A stretch of DNA of 64,000 nt. Source: Holophagae bacterium. GTDB taxonomy: Bacteria > Acidobacteriota > Holophagae > Acanthopleuribacterales > Acanthopleuribacteraceae. Location of the stretch: contig JAUIFE010000003.1 of NCBI GenBank assembly GCA_030429565.1, forward strand, positions 372,001 through 436,000, written 5' to 3'. The stretch's first letter is position 1; each line of letters opens with the position of its first letter. The position numbers were made by a program, and so were the translations under genes. The notes below the pieces were generated by a model. That model had not been told where the DNA came from. It saw only the letters and a program-made list of their open reading frames with translations, and did not search any database. This document shows, piece by piece, positions 53,995 to 63,593 of the stretch.

Positions 53995-54601
53995 AAAGCC
54001 GAGGATAATTAATCATGAGCGGATGGCTTTCCTTTAAGACCAACAGTGTTCGGCCGCTCAATTTGTACCTGTTTTTTTGAGCGCATTCTGGGTTGGTCGC
54101 CGTCGCTTTTTTAGTGATTTAGGCGCCCAAGACGGTTGCACCATTTTATTTGATGACAGTTTTCCCAAAATGCGATGGTCTGAGCGGTTAAGTTGAGATG
54201 AATTTCAACGATTAGGCGGGCAACGGTTTGGCGGTGGTGGCTTAGTGTTGGCTGCTGGACACCCCTGCCACCAAATCTTGGCGTGTGGCGAGGTTGGTTC
54301 TCCAAGCTTTATCCATCTCGAGGGGACACCGAGAAAGGGGTAGCTCCTGTATATGATTGTCTCATTCAAGAGAATCTTTGATTTTGATGAGATTTGAATT
54401 TTCTTGTTTTTGAAGAGTTTCGTGTTGATGGGTGGCTTATAATTCCGGTTATCTGGTAAACAATTGGTGTTTTTAGTTTTGTAGGGATCGGGATTTGCTT
54501 TTTGGTTTTTGTTCTTTCAGAATTGCCTTTGTTTTCGCTTGGATTGTGTGTATCGTTTTTTGTGTTCGTTGAATGAAATATCTAAAGCTAGGAGAAAAAT
54601 A
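53995..54601 (+). other. AT-rich, gene-poor stretch
   Basis: Composition falls well below the surrounding GC content from about 54340. A TATAAT at 54438-54443 has no good -35 partner. A 64-codon minus-strand frame at 54111-54305 has no support. Confidence 0.5.
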
Positions 54602-54799
54602 ATGGTTAAGAAAATTATTGCTGTTGCGTTGATTTTGTCTGCTTCCGCTGCCGCGCTGGCCGCTTTGTCTGATCGTGAAACGCCTGCCTCCGTCCAGATT
54701 AGTTGTCATGAGTATGCTGATCAGCGCGCCAGACGTGGCACACCTGAGTGGCTTGACGCTTATGAAGAATGCGTGTGCATTGTTCAAGAGTGTATGTAA
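54602..54799 (+). CDS. Small secreted peptide with four cysteines
   Basis: The 65-residue product has a signal peptide (KKIIAVALILSASAAALA) and a mature part of about 45 residues with four cysteines (QISCHEY, YEECVCIVQECM), enough for two disulfides. TAGGAG lies seven bases before the ATG. It is alone in an AT-rich stretch. It could be a toxin, bacteriocin-like or envelope peptide; there is no similarity or neighbour to decide. Confidence 0.6.
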   Translation: MVKKIIAVALILSASAAALAALSDRETPASVQISCHEYADQRARRGTPEWLDAYEECVCIVQECM

Positions 54800-55150
54800 C
54801 TCCAAGGTGCGAAAGGTGACGTCGGTTATGGCCAAAGACTCAGTAAAAGAATTCGGCACATGCGTCTCCTTCCCAACTGGGTCGGGGGCACTATTGCGAG
54901 CGTTTATTGTTTGAGTCCTAGCCAAAGTGGCTGATAAGTCTCGCGTTTGTCTGAGGCTTGTTCTGTCGCGGGCTTGTAGGACAGTCATCACCACCGGCTC
55001 TGACGAGCTTGGTCCGTGCCTATCGCTTGGCGCTGTGGTTAACTTATGTTGATCACAGCGTCTTTTAATCGATCCATTTTGAATAGCTGTCTATTTACGC
55101 TTAATGTTGTTTGGTTACTTTCGTTTTTTCGGCGTCAGGCGGGGCTTGTG
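54800..55150 (+). other. 350-base gap, nothing recognised
   Basis: No frame with a ribosome site, no hairpin with T run and no repeat was seen. Confidence 0.5.
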
Positions 55151-55834
55151 TTACCTTTTTTTGCGGCTTGTGAACTTCTCGAGTTCGGCCAGGCCGATAC
55201 TGATTTCGTGGTCGGTGACGCCCGCCGCACGCAGGTTCCATGCAATCAGAAAGCGGCAGATTTGGTGGGCGTCGCGTTGGACTTCACCGGTGACCGCCGC
55301 TTCCAGCGCCGCTGCGCAACCGCCCATCCAGGTTTCAATCATGAGCTCGGTGTCGATGCTTTCCAAGCCGTGGCGGTCACTGAGTAGGTTGGGGTGTTCT
55401 TCGAGAAAGCGTTTTAGCGCGGCGGTGTAGTAATTAAAAGTCGATTCGCGCAGGGCCGGTTGCGCCAAACCGAGCAAAATGATGCGCGAGATTTCGGAGT
55501 TCTCTAAGATCTTTGAGATGAGGATGTAAACCGAAATGGTTAGACGGGTGACGGCGTCTTCCGGCAAGGTGGCAACGGCGGCTTCGGCCTCGTCCTTAAT
55601 TTCCAAGGTAATGTCTTCCACCAAGGCCTGCAGCAAGCTGCCCTTGTTGCTGAAATAAAAGTAGCAGTTGCCAATGCTGGTGCCGGCTTCTTTAACGACT
55701 TGCTGCATGGTGGTTTTTTCGTAGCCCTGGCGGCTGAACAACTTGCGCGCCGCTGCTAAAATTTCCTGACGCCGCAGGGCCGTCCCTCGTTGTTTCTCGT
55801 TGTCACTCAAGCGCGGCTCCTTTTTGCGGCCCAT
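55151..55834 (-). CDS. TetR-family transcriptional regulator
   Basis: The 227-residue protein has the TetR helix-turn-helix at about 22-68 (ILAAARKLFSRQGYEKTTMQQVVKEAGTS in two blocks, then GNCYFYFSNKGSLL) and an all-helical ligand domain. It is divergent from the beta-oxidation operon 405 bases away, which is the usual place for FadR/PsrA-like acyl-CoA-sensing repressors, so control of that operon is inferred. No operator palindrome was identified with confidence. Confidence 0.9.
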   Translation of the reverse strand: MGRKKEPRLSDNEKQRGTALRRQEILAAARKLFSRQGYEKTTMQQVVKEAGTSIGNCYFYFSNKGSLLQALVEDITLEIKDEAEAAVATLPEDAVTRLTISVYILISKILENSEISRIILLGLAQPALRESTFNYYTAALKRFLEEHPNLLSDRHGLESIDTELMIETWMGGCAAALEAAVTGEVQRDAHQICRFLIAWNLRAAGVTDHEISIGLAELEKFTSRKKR

Positions 55835-56076
55835 GCAACAGCTTGATTTTGGTACCCTTCGCCGGCCGGCGACCCATTGCGTTCGTTGCTGTTGGCTTTT
55901 GTAACGCCTAGCCTAACCGTTCGCTCATCGCGACTCAAGTGCTTTAGGCGCCGCTCGCGTCACAAATGGTCGACTGGTGCCGCTTCGCGCCGGTTGGTTG
56001 CTCACTGGCGCCGCATCGGTTCCGGTTTTTCTTTGCTGTGGTTTGTGCCAAATTCCCCCTGCGCTCGGGGAATCCC

Positions 56077-56105
56077 TTGACCCACTTCGAACAGCATTCT
56101 ATAAC
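56077..56105 (+). promoter_or_regulatory. Predicted promoter of the beta-oxidation operon
   Basis: TTGACC at 56077-56082 and TATAAC at 56100-56105 with a 17-base spacer fit sigma-70 well. It would give a leader of about 128 bases before the thiolase ATG. The rest of the 55835-56239 gap holds no gene. Confidence 0.55.
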
Positions 56106-56239
56106 CAAGACATCATTTCATGTTCTCGTGGCCGCTTTGATTCGTGGTTTTGCCGGGTGAGGGTTCTTGGGGTCCTGACGTTTTGTGTCGCCTCACACCG
56201 CGCAACGAACAGGGTTCGGCGCGAAAGGGAGTTTTTCTC

Positions 56240-57448
56240 ATGTACGATGCTTTTGTGTACGACGCCGTGCGTACGCCGCGCGGTAAAGGTAAACCGGACG
56301 GCTCATTGCACGAAGTCAAACCCATCGACCTGTTGGTGCCCTTATTTCATGCCCTGCGCGAACGGCAGTCGCTCGATCCGGCCGCCGTCGAAGACGTGGT
56401 GCTCGGTTGTGTCACACCGGTCGGCGAACAAGGCGGCAATATTGCCCGCATTGCCTCGCTGTACGCCGGTTGGGGCGACTCGGTGCCAGGACAGACCTTA
56501 AACCGTTTTTGTGCCTCTGGCTTGGAGGCGATTAACCTGGCCGCCGCCAAGGTCGCTTCCGGGATCGAGGATTTGGTGATTGCCGGCGGGGTCGAATCGA
56601 TGTCGCGCATTAAAATGTCCTCCGACGGCGGCGCTTGGTTTCTCGATCCGCTGATTAACGCGGCCACGGCCTTCATTCCGCAAGGCGTTTCCGCCGATTT
56701 GATTGCCACATTAGAAGGCTACGACCGTGCGCGACTCGATGCCTTTGCTGCATCCTCCCACCAAAAAGCGGCGGCGGCGCAACAGGCAGGCCATTTTGAT
56801 AAAAGCCTGGTGCCGGTCGTGGATGTCAACGGTTTGACGATCCTCGACCGCGATGAAACGATTCGGCCCGGCACCACGCCGGAAAAAATCGCCGGCCTCA
56901 AACCCTCGTTTGCGATGCCGGGTGAAATGGGTTTCGACGTGCAGGCGCAACGCAAGTACCCACAGGTGGAAACGATTAATCACGTCCATCACGCCGGCAA
57001 CTCGTCCGGCATTGTCGACGGTGCCGCCTTGGTTTTGATTGGCAACCACCACATTGGCGAACAGCTCGGTTTGAAACCGCGTGCCCGCATTCGCGGCATT
57101 GGTTCGGTGGCGACGGAGCCTACGATTATGTTGACCGGCCCGGCGCCGGCTTCGCGTAAAGCACTGGCTAAGGCCGGCGTGAGCGCCGGTGATATCGACC
57201 TGTGGGAAATAAACGAAGCCTTTGCGGCGGTTGTGCTCAAAGCGGTCGACGACCTTGCCATCGACATCGACAAGGTGAATGTCAACGGCGGCGCGATTGC
57301 GCTGGGCCACCCACTGGGCGCTACCGGCGCCATGATTCTGGGTACGGTGCTCGACGAATTGGAACGCCGTGACCAAAGCCTGGGTCTGGCGACGCTGTGT
57401 GTCGGTGCCGGTATGGGCGTGGCCACGGTGATTGAGCGCTTGAATTAA
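56240..57448 (+). CDS. Thiolase (acetyl-CoA acyltransferase)
   Basis: The enzyme cleaves 3-ketoacyl-CoA with CoA in the last step of beta-oxidation. The 402-residue protein has the acyl-accepting cysteine C91 ([10 protein letters not shown]), the NEAFA motif, H357 in GHPLGATG and the second cysteine C387 in CVGAGMG. The start at 56240 gives the family N-terminus [16 protein letters not shown]. It is the first gene of an operon with the FadJ-like gene 59 bases downstream. Confidence 0.95.
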   Translation: MYDAFVYDAVRTPRGKGKPDGSLHEVKPIDLLVPLFHALRERQSLDPAAVEDVVLGCVTPVGEQGGNIARIASLYAGWGDSVPGQTLNRFCASGLEAINLAAAKVASGIEDLVIAGGVESMSRIKMSSDGGAWFLDPLINAATAFIPQGVSADLIATLEGYDRARLDAFAASSHQKAAAAQQAGHFDKSLVPVVDVNGLTILDRDETIRPGTTPEKIAGLKPSFAMPGEMGFDVQAQRKYPQVETINHVHHAGNSSGIVDGAALVLIGNHHIGEQLGLKPRARIRGIGSVATEPTIMLTGPAPASRKALAKAGVSAGDIDLWEINEAFAAVVLKAVDDLAIDIDKVNVNGGAIALGHPLGATGAMILGTVLDELERRDQSLGLATLCVGAGMGVATVIERLN

Positions 57449-57507
57449 TCGCGGCGCCGACGCCGGCGCATCCGCAAGCTGCAATGCTCGAGGAGCATGG
57501 GGGAAAT

Positions 57508-59640
57508 ATGTCGATTCGATACGAAAAAGATGAAAGCGGTGTGGTCACGATCACCTTAGACCTGGTGGATCGCGGCGCCAATGTGTTGGGCCCGGATTTG
57601 TTGGCGCCCTTCACCAAAATAGTGGGCGACCTGGAAGAAGAGAAAGAGCTGAGCGGGGTCATTTTGGCCTCGGGTAAAAAAGATTGGGTAACCGGTGCCG
57701 ACCTGGACTTCCTGTTCGCCAATCGCAACGCGGCGGCGATTATGGAACTGGCCGAAACCTTTAAAGGTCTGTCGCGCCGATTGGAGAAGCTGGGAAAACC
57801 GGTGGTTGCGGCGCTAAACGGCTCGGCGTTGGGCGGCGGTTTAGAGTTGGCCTTGGCCTGTCATTACCGCGTCGCGTTGCGCAATCCCAAAGCCAAGTTC
57901 GGGTTTCCCGAGGCGAAATTGGGTTTGTTGCCAGGCGGCGGTGGCACGCAGCGTTTGCCGCGCATGCTTGGCATTCAGGCCGCTTTGCCGCATTTGATTG
58001 AAGGGAAAGACCTCAAGTTGGACGCCGCGCTTAAGGCCGGTTTCATCGATGCGATTGCCGAAACGCCGGAACAGTTCGACGGTTTGGCGCGTACCTTTAT
58101 CGCCGAAAACAAGCGGGTGATGAAGCCCTGGGATAAAAAGGGTTTTCGTTGGCCGGGCGGCGACAGCAAACGGCCCGACAACGCACAAATGTGGGCGATT
58201 GCGCCGTCGATGATGCACGAAAAAACGCGTGGCAACTACCCGGCGATTAAAAATATTTTGGCCTGCGTTTACGAAGGTAGCTGGGTCGATTTCGATACGG
58301 CGAGCCGCATTGAGTCGCGTTACTTTGCCGAGCTGGCCTGTAGTCAAACGGCGGCCAATATGATCGGCGCGTTCTGGTTCCAGCTCAACAGCATCAACAA
58401 AGGCGCCTGTCGGCCGGCCGATTTCGAGCGTCGTTTGGTGCAAAAAGTGGGCATCCTCGGCGCGGGCATGATGGGCGCGGGCATCGCCTATGTGGCGGCG
58501 CTTTCCGGGATCGACGTGGTGCTGAAAGACGTGGCCAAGAGCGCGGCTGAGAAGGGTAAAGACTACAGCCGTAAGCTGTTAAAGAAACGCCTGGATCGCG
58601 GCCGGATGGATCAGGAAAAGCACGATCGCACCTTGGATCGTATTCTCACCACCGACCACGCCGCCGATCTGCAGGGCTGCGATTTGGTGATCGAAGCGGT
58701 GTTTGAGGATCGCGACCTCAAAGCGAAGGTGACGGCCGAGGCTGAGGCGCGTCTCGAAGCCGACGCCGTGTTTGCGTCCAACACCTCGACTTTGCCGATT
58801 TCCGGTTTGGCCGAAGCCTCGCAGCGACCCGAGAACTTTATTGGGCTGCACTTCTTCTCGCCGGTCGACAAGATGCCGTTGGTGGAGATCATCGTTGGCA
58901 AACGCACTTCACCGAAAACCTTGGCGCGCGCTTTTGATTTCGTTCAGCAAATCAAGAAAACGCCGATTGTGGTTAACGACAGTCGCGGTTTCTATACCTC
59001 GCGCGTGTTTTCGACTTACGTGCAAGAGGGGATGGCGCTGATTCAAGAAGGCCAACACCCGCGCGCGATTGAACACGCCGGGCTCGAAGCGGGCATGCCG
59101 GTCGGGCCCTTGGCGCTGGTCGACGAAGTGAGTCTGACCCTGATTCACCGCATCCTCGACCAAACGCGGCGCGACTTTGAAGCGGAAGGCAAACCTTATG
59201 TGGCGCATCCCGGTGATCCCGTTGTAATGAAGATGGTGACCGAGCTGGAGCGGCCCGGGAAAAAAGGGCGTGCCGGCTTCTACGAGTATCCTGACTCGGG
59301 CAAGAAACACCTGTGGCCGCGTTTGGGTGAGTTCTTTCCGCTTGCCGATGAGCAAATGAGTCAAGCCGAAATGCAGGAACGTTTGATGTTCATTCAGGCG
59401 ATTGAAACGGTGCGCTGCGTTGAGGAAGGTGTCTTGACGAGTGTCGCCGACGCCAATATCGGCAGCATTTTCGGTTGGGGTTTTGCCCCGTTCAAGGGTG
59501 GAACGCTGCAGTACATTAATGATTACGGCTTGGCTGCATTCGTCGCGCGCGCCGACGCCTTGGCTGCGCGTTGGGGCGTGCGTTTCAGCGTGCCGCAAAA
59601 GTTGCGCGATATGGCCGCCGCCGGTGAAACCTTCGTGTAG
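57508..59640 (+). CDS. fadJ: Bifunctional enoyl-CoA hydratase/3-hydroxyacyl-CoA dehydrogenase
   Basis: This carries out the hydration and oxidation steps of beta-oxidation. The 710-residue protein has an N-terminal crotonase domain (NGSALGGGLELALACH and FGFPEAKLGLLPGGGGTQR with both catalytic glutamates). The NAD-binding dehydrogenase starts near residue 312 (VGILGAGMMGAGIA), with the catalytic histidine in FIGLHFFSPVDKMPLVEI. The C-terminal dehydrogenase half is duplicated as in FadB/FadJ. It pairs with the thiolase as an alpha-beta complex. GGGGGAA precedes the ATG. Confidence 0.93.
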   Translation: MSIRYEKDESGVVTITLDLVDRGANVLGPDLLAPFTKIVGDLEEEKELSGVILASGKKDWVTGADLDFLFANRNAAAIMELAETFKGLSRRLEKLGKPVVAALNGSALGGGLELALACHYRVALRNPKAKFGFPEAKLGLLPGGGGTQRLPRMLGIQAALPHLIEGKDLKLDAALKAGFIDAIAETPEQFDGLARTFIAENKRVMKPWDKKGFRWPGGDSKRPDNAQMWAIAPSMMHEKTRGNYPAIKNILACVYEGSWVDFDTASRIESRYFAELACSQTAANMIGAFWFQLNSINKGACRPADFERRLVQKVGILGAGMMGAGIAYVAALSGIDVVLKDVAKSAAEKGKDYSRKLLKKRLDRGRMDQEKHDRTLDRILTTDHAADLQGCDLVIEAVFEDRDLKAKVTAEAEARLEADAVFASNTSTLPISGLAEASQRPENFIGLHFFSPVDKMPLVEIIVGKRTSPKTLARAFDFVQQIKKTPIVVNDSRGFYTSRVFSTYVQEGMALIQEGQHPRAIEHAGLEAGMPVGPLALVDEVSLTLIHRILDQTRRDFEAEGKPYVAHPGDPVVMKMVTELERPGKKGRAGFYEYPDSGKKHLWPRLGEFFPLADEQMSQAEMQERLMFIQAIETVRCVEEGVLTSVADANIGSIFGWGFAPFKGGTLQYINDYGLAAFVARADALAARWGVRFSVPQKLRDMAAAGETFV

Positions 59641-59703
59641 ACGAGACCGGCTGATCCGCGCCGGCCACCGCGCCGGCGCGATGACTAGGGAAGGAGCATA
59701 AGC

Positions 59704-61299
59704 ATGAAATCGCCGTATTTTACCGTGGAGCACGAGGTCTTCCGCGAGGGCGTCCGCAAGTTTGTCACGGAGGAAGTGGCGCCCAACGCCGATCTTTGGG
59801 AGCGCCACCACATGATCCCGCGTGAGATCTGGCAACGCATGGGCGAATTGGGTTATTTGGGCATTAATCACAGCGAGGATTACGGCGGTTCCGAGGCCGA
59901 TTTTTTCTTCGCGGTTGTCTTCTTGGAAGAACTGGCCCGTGGCAATATGGGCGGCTTTACCGCCTCCGTTTCCGTGCAGCAATGGATGGCGACGGCACAC
60001 TTGGCCAAGGTCGGTAGTCCCGATTTGAAGGCCCGTTTTCTGGCACCGTCGATTGAGGGCCGTGCCATTGGCGCGTTGGCAATTTCGGAGCCCGACGCGG
60101 GCTCGGATGTGGCCAACGTACGCACGCGTGCCCGCCGCGAGGGCGACGAGTACGTTATTGACGGCGCCAAGATGTTTATTACCAATGGTTACTATGCCGA
60201 TTTTGTCGTCGTCGCCTGTCGCACCGGTGAGGAGGGCGCCGCCGGCATTAGCCTCATCGTGGTGGAAACCACGCGGCCGGGTTTTAAAGCGCGCAAGCTC
60301 GACAAAATCGGCTGGCACTGTTCGGATACCGCCGAAATGTCATTTGACGGCGTGCGCGTGCCCGTGAGCAACTGCATTGGCCAGGAGAATCACGGTTTCT
60401 ATTACCTGATGGAAAGCTTCCAACTCGAGCGGTTGGTCGGCGCGATTAGTGCCATCGGCGCCGCTGATTACTGCCTGGAATTCACCAACAAGTACATTCG
60501 CGAACGCCAGGCTTTTGGTCGGCCGGTGGCGCGCTTCCAGACGATTCGCCACGAAATCGCCGATATGGCGACAGAGCTGGCGGCGGCGCGGCAACTGGTG
60601 TACCACACCGCTTGGCTTTACGAGCAAGGCGAGGTGCCGGTGCTGGAGTGTTCGATGGTGAAGCTCAAGGCGGCCGAACTCTGCAACGACATTATCGACC
60701 GTTGTTTGCAGTGCCACGGCGGTTACGGTTACATGGAAGAGTATCCGATTGCGCGCGCCTACCGCGATACGCGGGTCGGCACCATTGCGGGCGGGACCTC
60801 GGCCATCATGCGTGAGATTATTGCCAAAATGTTGCTGGACGACACCCAATACGGCTCAGTTTATCGCGGTGGTAACGGCAATGGTGCGGCCAAAGCAGCG
60901 CCGAAAGACCTCGGCACCAAAAAGGCGGACCCAGCCAAAGCTACGAAGCCGGTTGAACGCGAGCGGGAGGCGGCCGAGACGCGCTCGATTGCCGGCCTGT
61001 TCGCGCGTTTGCCGGAACGTTTCTCGCGCGAGCTGTGGTCAGGCGAAGACCTGGTGTTCCACTTTAATATAGAAGGGGACGGCGGTGGTGCTTTCACCGT
61101 GCGGGTTGTCGACGGTGAGGTTTCCAGCGATAGCGGTTTGAGCGGTGCACCTGATTGTGTCGTCGATACCGGCGCCACGCTGTTCCTCGACATTGAGGCG
61201 GGTCGCTCAAATCCGCAGACGGCGTTTATGAGCGGCGGTCTGCGCGTGAGCAGCATTCCTCACGTTTTAACCTTTATGCGCATTTTCCAGTTGGGTTAA
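59704..61299 (+). CDS. Acyl-CoA dehydrogenase fused to a C-terminal SCP2 domain
   Basis: The 531-residue protein begins with a full FAD-dependent acyl-CoA dehydrogenase of about 390 residues (ALAISEPDAGSDVAN, MFITNGYYADF, RERQAFGRPVARFQ, QCHGGYGYMEEYPIAR). The place of the catalytic Glu of medium-chain enzymes reads IAGGTS, so the base may come from another helix, as in long-chain and isovaleryl enzymes. A charged Ala/Lys linker leads to an SCP2 sterol-carrier domain (GLSGAPDCVVDTGATL, AFMSGGLRV) at about 430-531, which may deliver lipid substrate. GGAAGGAG lies upstream. Last gene of the operon. Confidence 0.92.
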   Translation: MKSPYFTVEHEVFREGVRKFVTEEVAPNADLWERHHMIPREIWQRMGELGYLGINHSEDYGGSEADFFFAVVFLEELARGNMGGFTASVSVQQWMATAHLAKVGSPDLKARFLAPSIEGRAIGALAISEPDAGSDVANVRTRARREGDEYVIDGAKMFITNGYYADFVVVACRTGEEGAAGISLIVVETTRPGFKARKLDKIGWHCSDTAEMSFDGVRVPVSNCIGQENHGFYYLMESFQLERLVGAISAIGAADYCLEFTNKYIRERQAFGRPVARFQTIRHEIADMATELAAARQLVYHTAWLYEQGEVPVLECSMVKLKAAELCNDIIDRCLQCHGGYGYMEEYPIARAYRDTRVGTIAGGTSAIMREIIAKMLLDDTQYGSVYRGGNGNGAAKAAPKDLGTKKADPAKATKPVEREREAAETRSIAGLFARLPERFSRELWSGEDLVFHFNIEGDGGGAFTVRVVDGEVSSDSGLSGAPDCVVDTGATLFLDIEAGRSNPQTAFMSGGLRVSSIPHVLTFMRIFQLG

Positions 61300-61312
61300 G
61301 CGCGACAGACAC

Positions 61313-61356
61313 AAAAAACGGCAAGCAAGGATTGCTATTCCTGCTTGCCGTTTTTT
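61313..61356 (+). terminator. Bidirectional terminator between the beta-oxidation operon and the TonB receptor gene
   Basis: A 15-bp perfect stem (61313-61327 with 61342-61356) with A tract left and nine or more T right, serving both convergent units. Confidence 0.9.
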
Positions 61357-61367
61357 TTTAGGTGAAC

Positions 61368-63584
61368 TTACCAGCGGTAGTGGAGTTGTACCCGTGTGTT
61401 GCGACCCGGTTCGCTGAAGCGATCTAGGGTGGCGTCGTCGGCGTTGCGCCCGCGCACCACTTGCCATTGCCAGTAGTGTTCGTCGCCGATGTTGAACAGG
61501 CCTAGGTTGAGGCGCCAGCCGCTTTGGAACGACCAAGCGAAGGTGGCGTCGACGGTGGTGACCGCTTCGGGAATGAAGGGATTGGGGTTGCCGTCATTGG
61601 CGACCAAGCCGCTTTTCTCGGCTGTGTGGGTCAAGCTCAGGCCGGCTTGAATGCCGTGGGCGGCGGCGCGGTAATTCACACCCAGTACCGCTTGGCTGGG
61701 ATCAATACTCGCCAGCGGTGCGCCGGTAGCGCGGTCCTCGCTGTCGAGATCCGTGTAGGCCGCGCGCAAACGCCAGGCTGAACCAATGCGGGTATCCAGT
61801 GCCGCTTCCCAACCTTCGATGGCGACGTTATCGAGATTTTGTGGTTGGAACAACATAATGCCTGTCTGGCTAAAGCCGACGAAGGCCGTGTCTTGAATGA
61901 AATCGTCATAGCGATTTTCGAAACGCGTGAGGCGGGCGGAAAAGTTGTGCCACAGGGCGCGCAGCCCGAGTTCGAGATTGCGGCTGCTTTCGGCGTCGAG
62001 GTCGGCGTTGGGCAGGGTTTGATAGCCACCCGCCAGGTTGGTGAACCCCGAGTTCACCGACGAGTGGGGTGGTGCGCGAAAACCTTCCGCGTAGAGCGCG
62101 TTGGCGCTCAACCAGCTATTGATATCAAGCGTGACGCCCAGTTTGGGCGTTAGGGCACCGTCGTCAAGTGTTTGCGGGGTGCTGCTGTTGCCCGTGCCCG
62201 CCAGATAAACCGCATCGTCTTGTTTGGGGTCAATGCGGTAGTGGTCGTAACGCAATCCCGGCGTCAGTGCCAAACGCTCCGACCAGAAACGGCCGTGCCA
62301 CTGCACGTAGGCGCCCAGTTCCCGCACATCGCTGATCGGGAAATAGCGGCTGGGGAACACCAGCGTGCCTTGGTAGGCGTCGGGGTTGCCGCTGTCCAGG
62401 TCGAACTCGGTGCGGTCGCGGACCTGTTCAAAGCGGGTTTGGTTGGCGGTGATACCGTAGGTCCAATCGCCCGCGTGACTTTTGGTGAACATTAGGTCGA
62501 ACCCGTAACCCCTTTGTTCCATATCGAAACTGCCGTTGCGGCGGATGTTGGTCGCCATCGGGCCGCGTCGCGTGTTGCGGGTTTCCACCGTGTCTTGCGT
62601 TGTTTCGTCCTGGGTTAGGTACAGCCGCGCCTGAAACGTGTCGGCGAGCAGGGCGTCACACTCGCGTTGGTGGTTCATGCTTAAACGCAGGCGTTGCTGT
62701 TCGTCTTGTGCTTCAAAGTCGCTGATGGTGACCAAGGCGCCGAACTGTTCGGATACGCCTTCGCTGCTGTAAACGCGCGTGTCGGTATCGCTGTTGTAAA
62801 TCTCGGCCGCCCATTCCCAACGAGCGCTGTCATTGGCTTGGAACACACTCTTGAGCAGCAATTGTCGTGTTTTACCGTCGCTGTCGTTGGGCAAAGTGCG
62901 CGTGCCGTCGCGGCTGTCGATCGTGCCTTGGTTGTCACGTGCTTCCTGGTCGCGCAGGGTGGCCGCCGCCATCAGAGACCATCGCCCTTGGCGCCAGGCC
63001 GTTGCCGCGCTTAAACTGCGGCCCGCCGTGGTGGAATCGTAACCGGTTTTGAGGCGGCCCCCGTGGTTTTGGCTTGCGCCCAGCAAGTCGTCGGGACCAA
63101 TCGTCTGCAGCGCAACCACGCCGCCCAGTGCGTCGCTGCCGTACAATGAGGAGCTTGCACTTTTGACGACCTCGGCTGATTGCAGGAAGTCGACGTCAAT
63201 TTGGTACTGGTGAATCGCCAGCGGGCCGAAGGCAAAGGATTCGGCTGTGCGCACGCCGTCGATTTGCGTATGGACGCGGTTGGCACCCACACCGCGAATG
63301 CGGAAGCCGTTGAGGCCGAGGCGTTCTGGGTCGAGAGCAACCGTCACGCCTGGTTCGTATCGCACTAAGTCACTGCTGTCGACCATGACTTCGCGTTCGA
63401 TTTGGCGTTGGTCGATCACGCTTACGCTGCCCGCTGTTTCGGCCAGCGCGGTCGGCGTTCGTTCAGCCACCACCGTCATTTGTTCCAGTAAGGTCGGGCT
63501 TTCTTCTTCGGGGGCGGGCGGTTCGGCGGCCCACAGACCGAAGGGGAGGCACAGGCTCAAGGCCCAGCGGGATAAGGTTCTCAT
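61368..63584 (-). CDS. TonB-dependent outer-membrane receptor (haem/haemoglobin-type)
   Basis: The 738-residue protein has a signal peptide, a TonB box-like ECG LLEQMTVVAERTPTAL region, a plug domain (SVSVIDQRQIEREVMVDSSD, GFRIRGVGANRVHTQIDGVR) and a 22-strand barrel ending in YRW. The plug and the FRAPPHSSVNSGF and AEGFR blocks match the haemoglobin/transferrin receptor subgroup, so uptake of haem or iron is likely. The start is nine bases after the preceding gene's stop, with AGGAG overlapping that stop, so translation is coupled. Confidence 0.92.
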   Translation of the reverse strand: MRTLSRWALSLCLPFGLWAAEPPAPEEESPTLLEQMTVVAERTPTALAETAGSVSVIDQRQIEREVMVDSSDLVRYEPGVTVALDPERLGLNGFRIRGVGANRVHTQIDGVRTAESFAFGPLAIHQYQIDVDFLQSAEVVKSASSSLYGSDALGGVVALQTIGPDDLLGASQNHGGRLKTGYDSTTAGRSLSAATAWRQGRWSLMAAATLRDQEARDNQGTIDSRDGTRTLPNDSDGKTRQLLLKSVFQANDSARWEWAAEIYNSDTDTRVYSSEGVSEQFGALVTISDFEAQDEQQRLRLSMNHQRECDALLADTFQARLYLTQDETTQDTVETRNTRRGPMATNIRRNGSFDMEQRGYGFDLMFTKSHAGDWTYGITANQTRFEQVRDRTEFDLDSGNPDAYQGTLVFPSRYFPISDVRELGAYVQWHGRFWSERLALTPGLRYDHYRIDPKQDDAVYLAGTGNSSTPQTLDDGALTPKLGVTLDINSWLSANALYAEGFRAPPHSSVNSGFTNLAGGYQTLPNADLDAESSRNLELGLRALWHNFSARLTRFENRYDDFIQDTAFVGFSQTGIMLFQPQNLDNVAIEGWEAALDTRIGSAWRLRAAYTDLDSEDRATGAPLASIDPSQAVLGVNYRAAAHGIQAGLSLTHTAEKSGLVANDGNPNPFIPEAVTTVDATFAWSFQSGWRLNLGLFNIGDEHYWQWQVVRGRNADDATLDRFSEPGRNTRVQLHYRW

Positions 63585-63593
63585 GCTAGGCTC

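Noticed and set aside
54438-54443. Perfect TATAAT upstream of the small peptide gene
   Set aside because: No acceptable -35 at 16-18 bases; in AT-rich DNA such a hexamer is expected by chance.
58909-60318. 469-codon open frame antisense to fadJ and the acyl-CoA dehydrogenase gene
   Set aside because: It spans two well-supported genes in opposite sense and has no motif or start signal.
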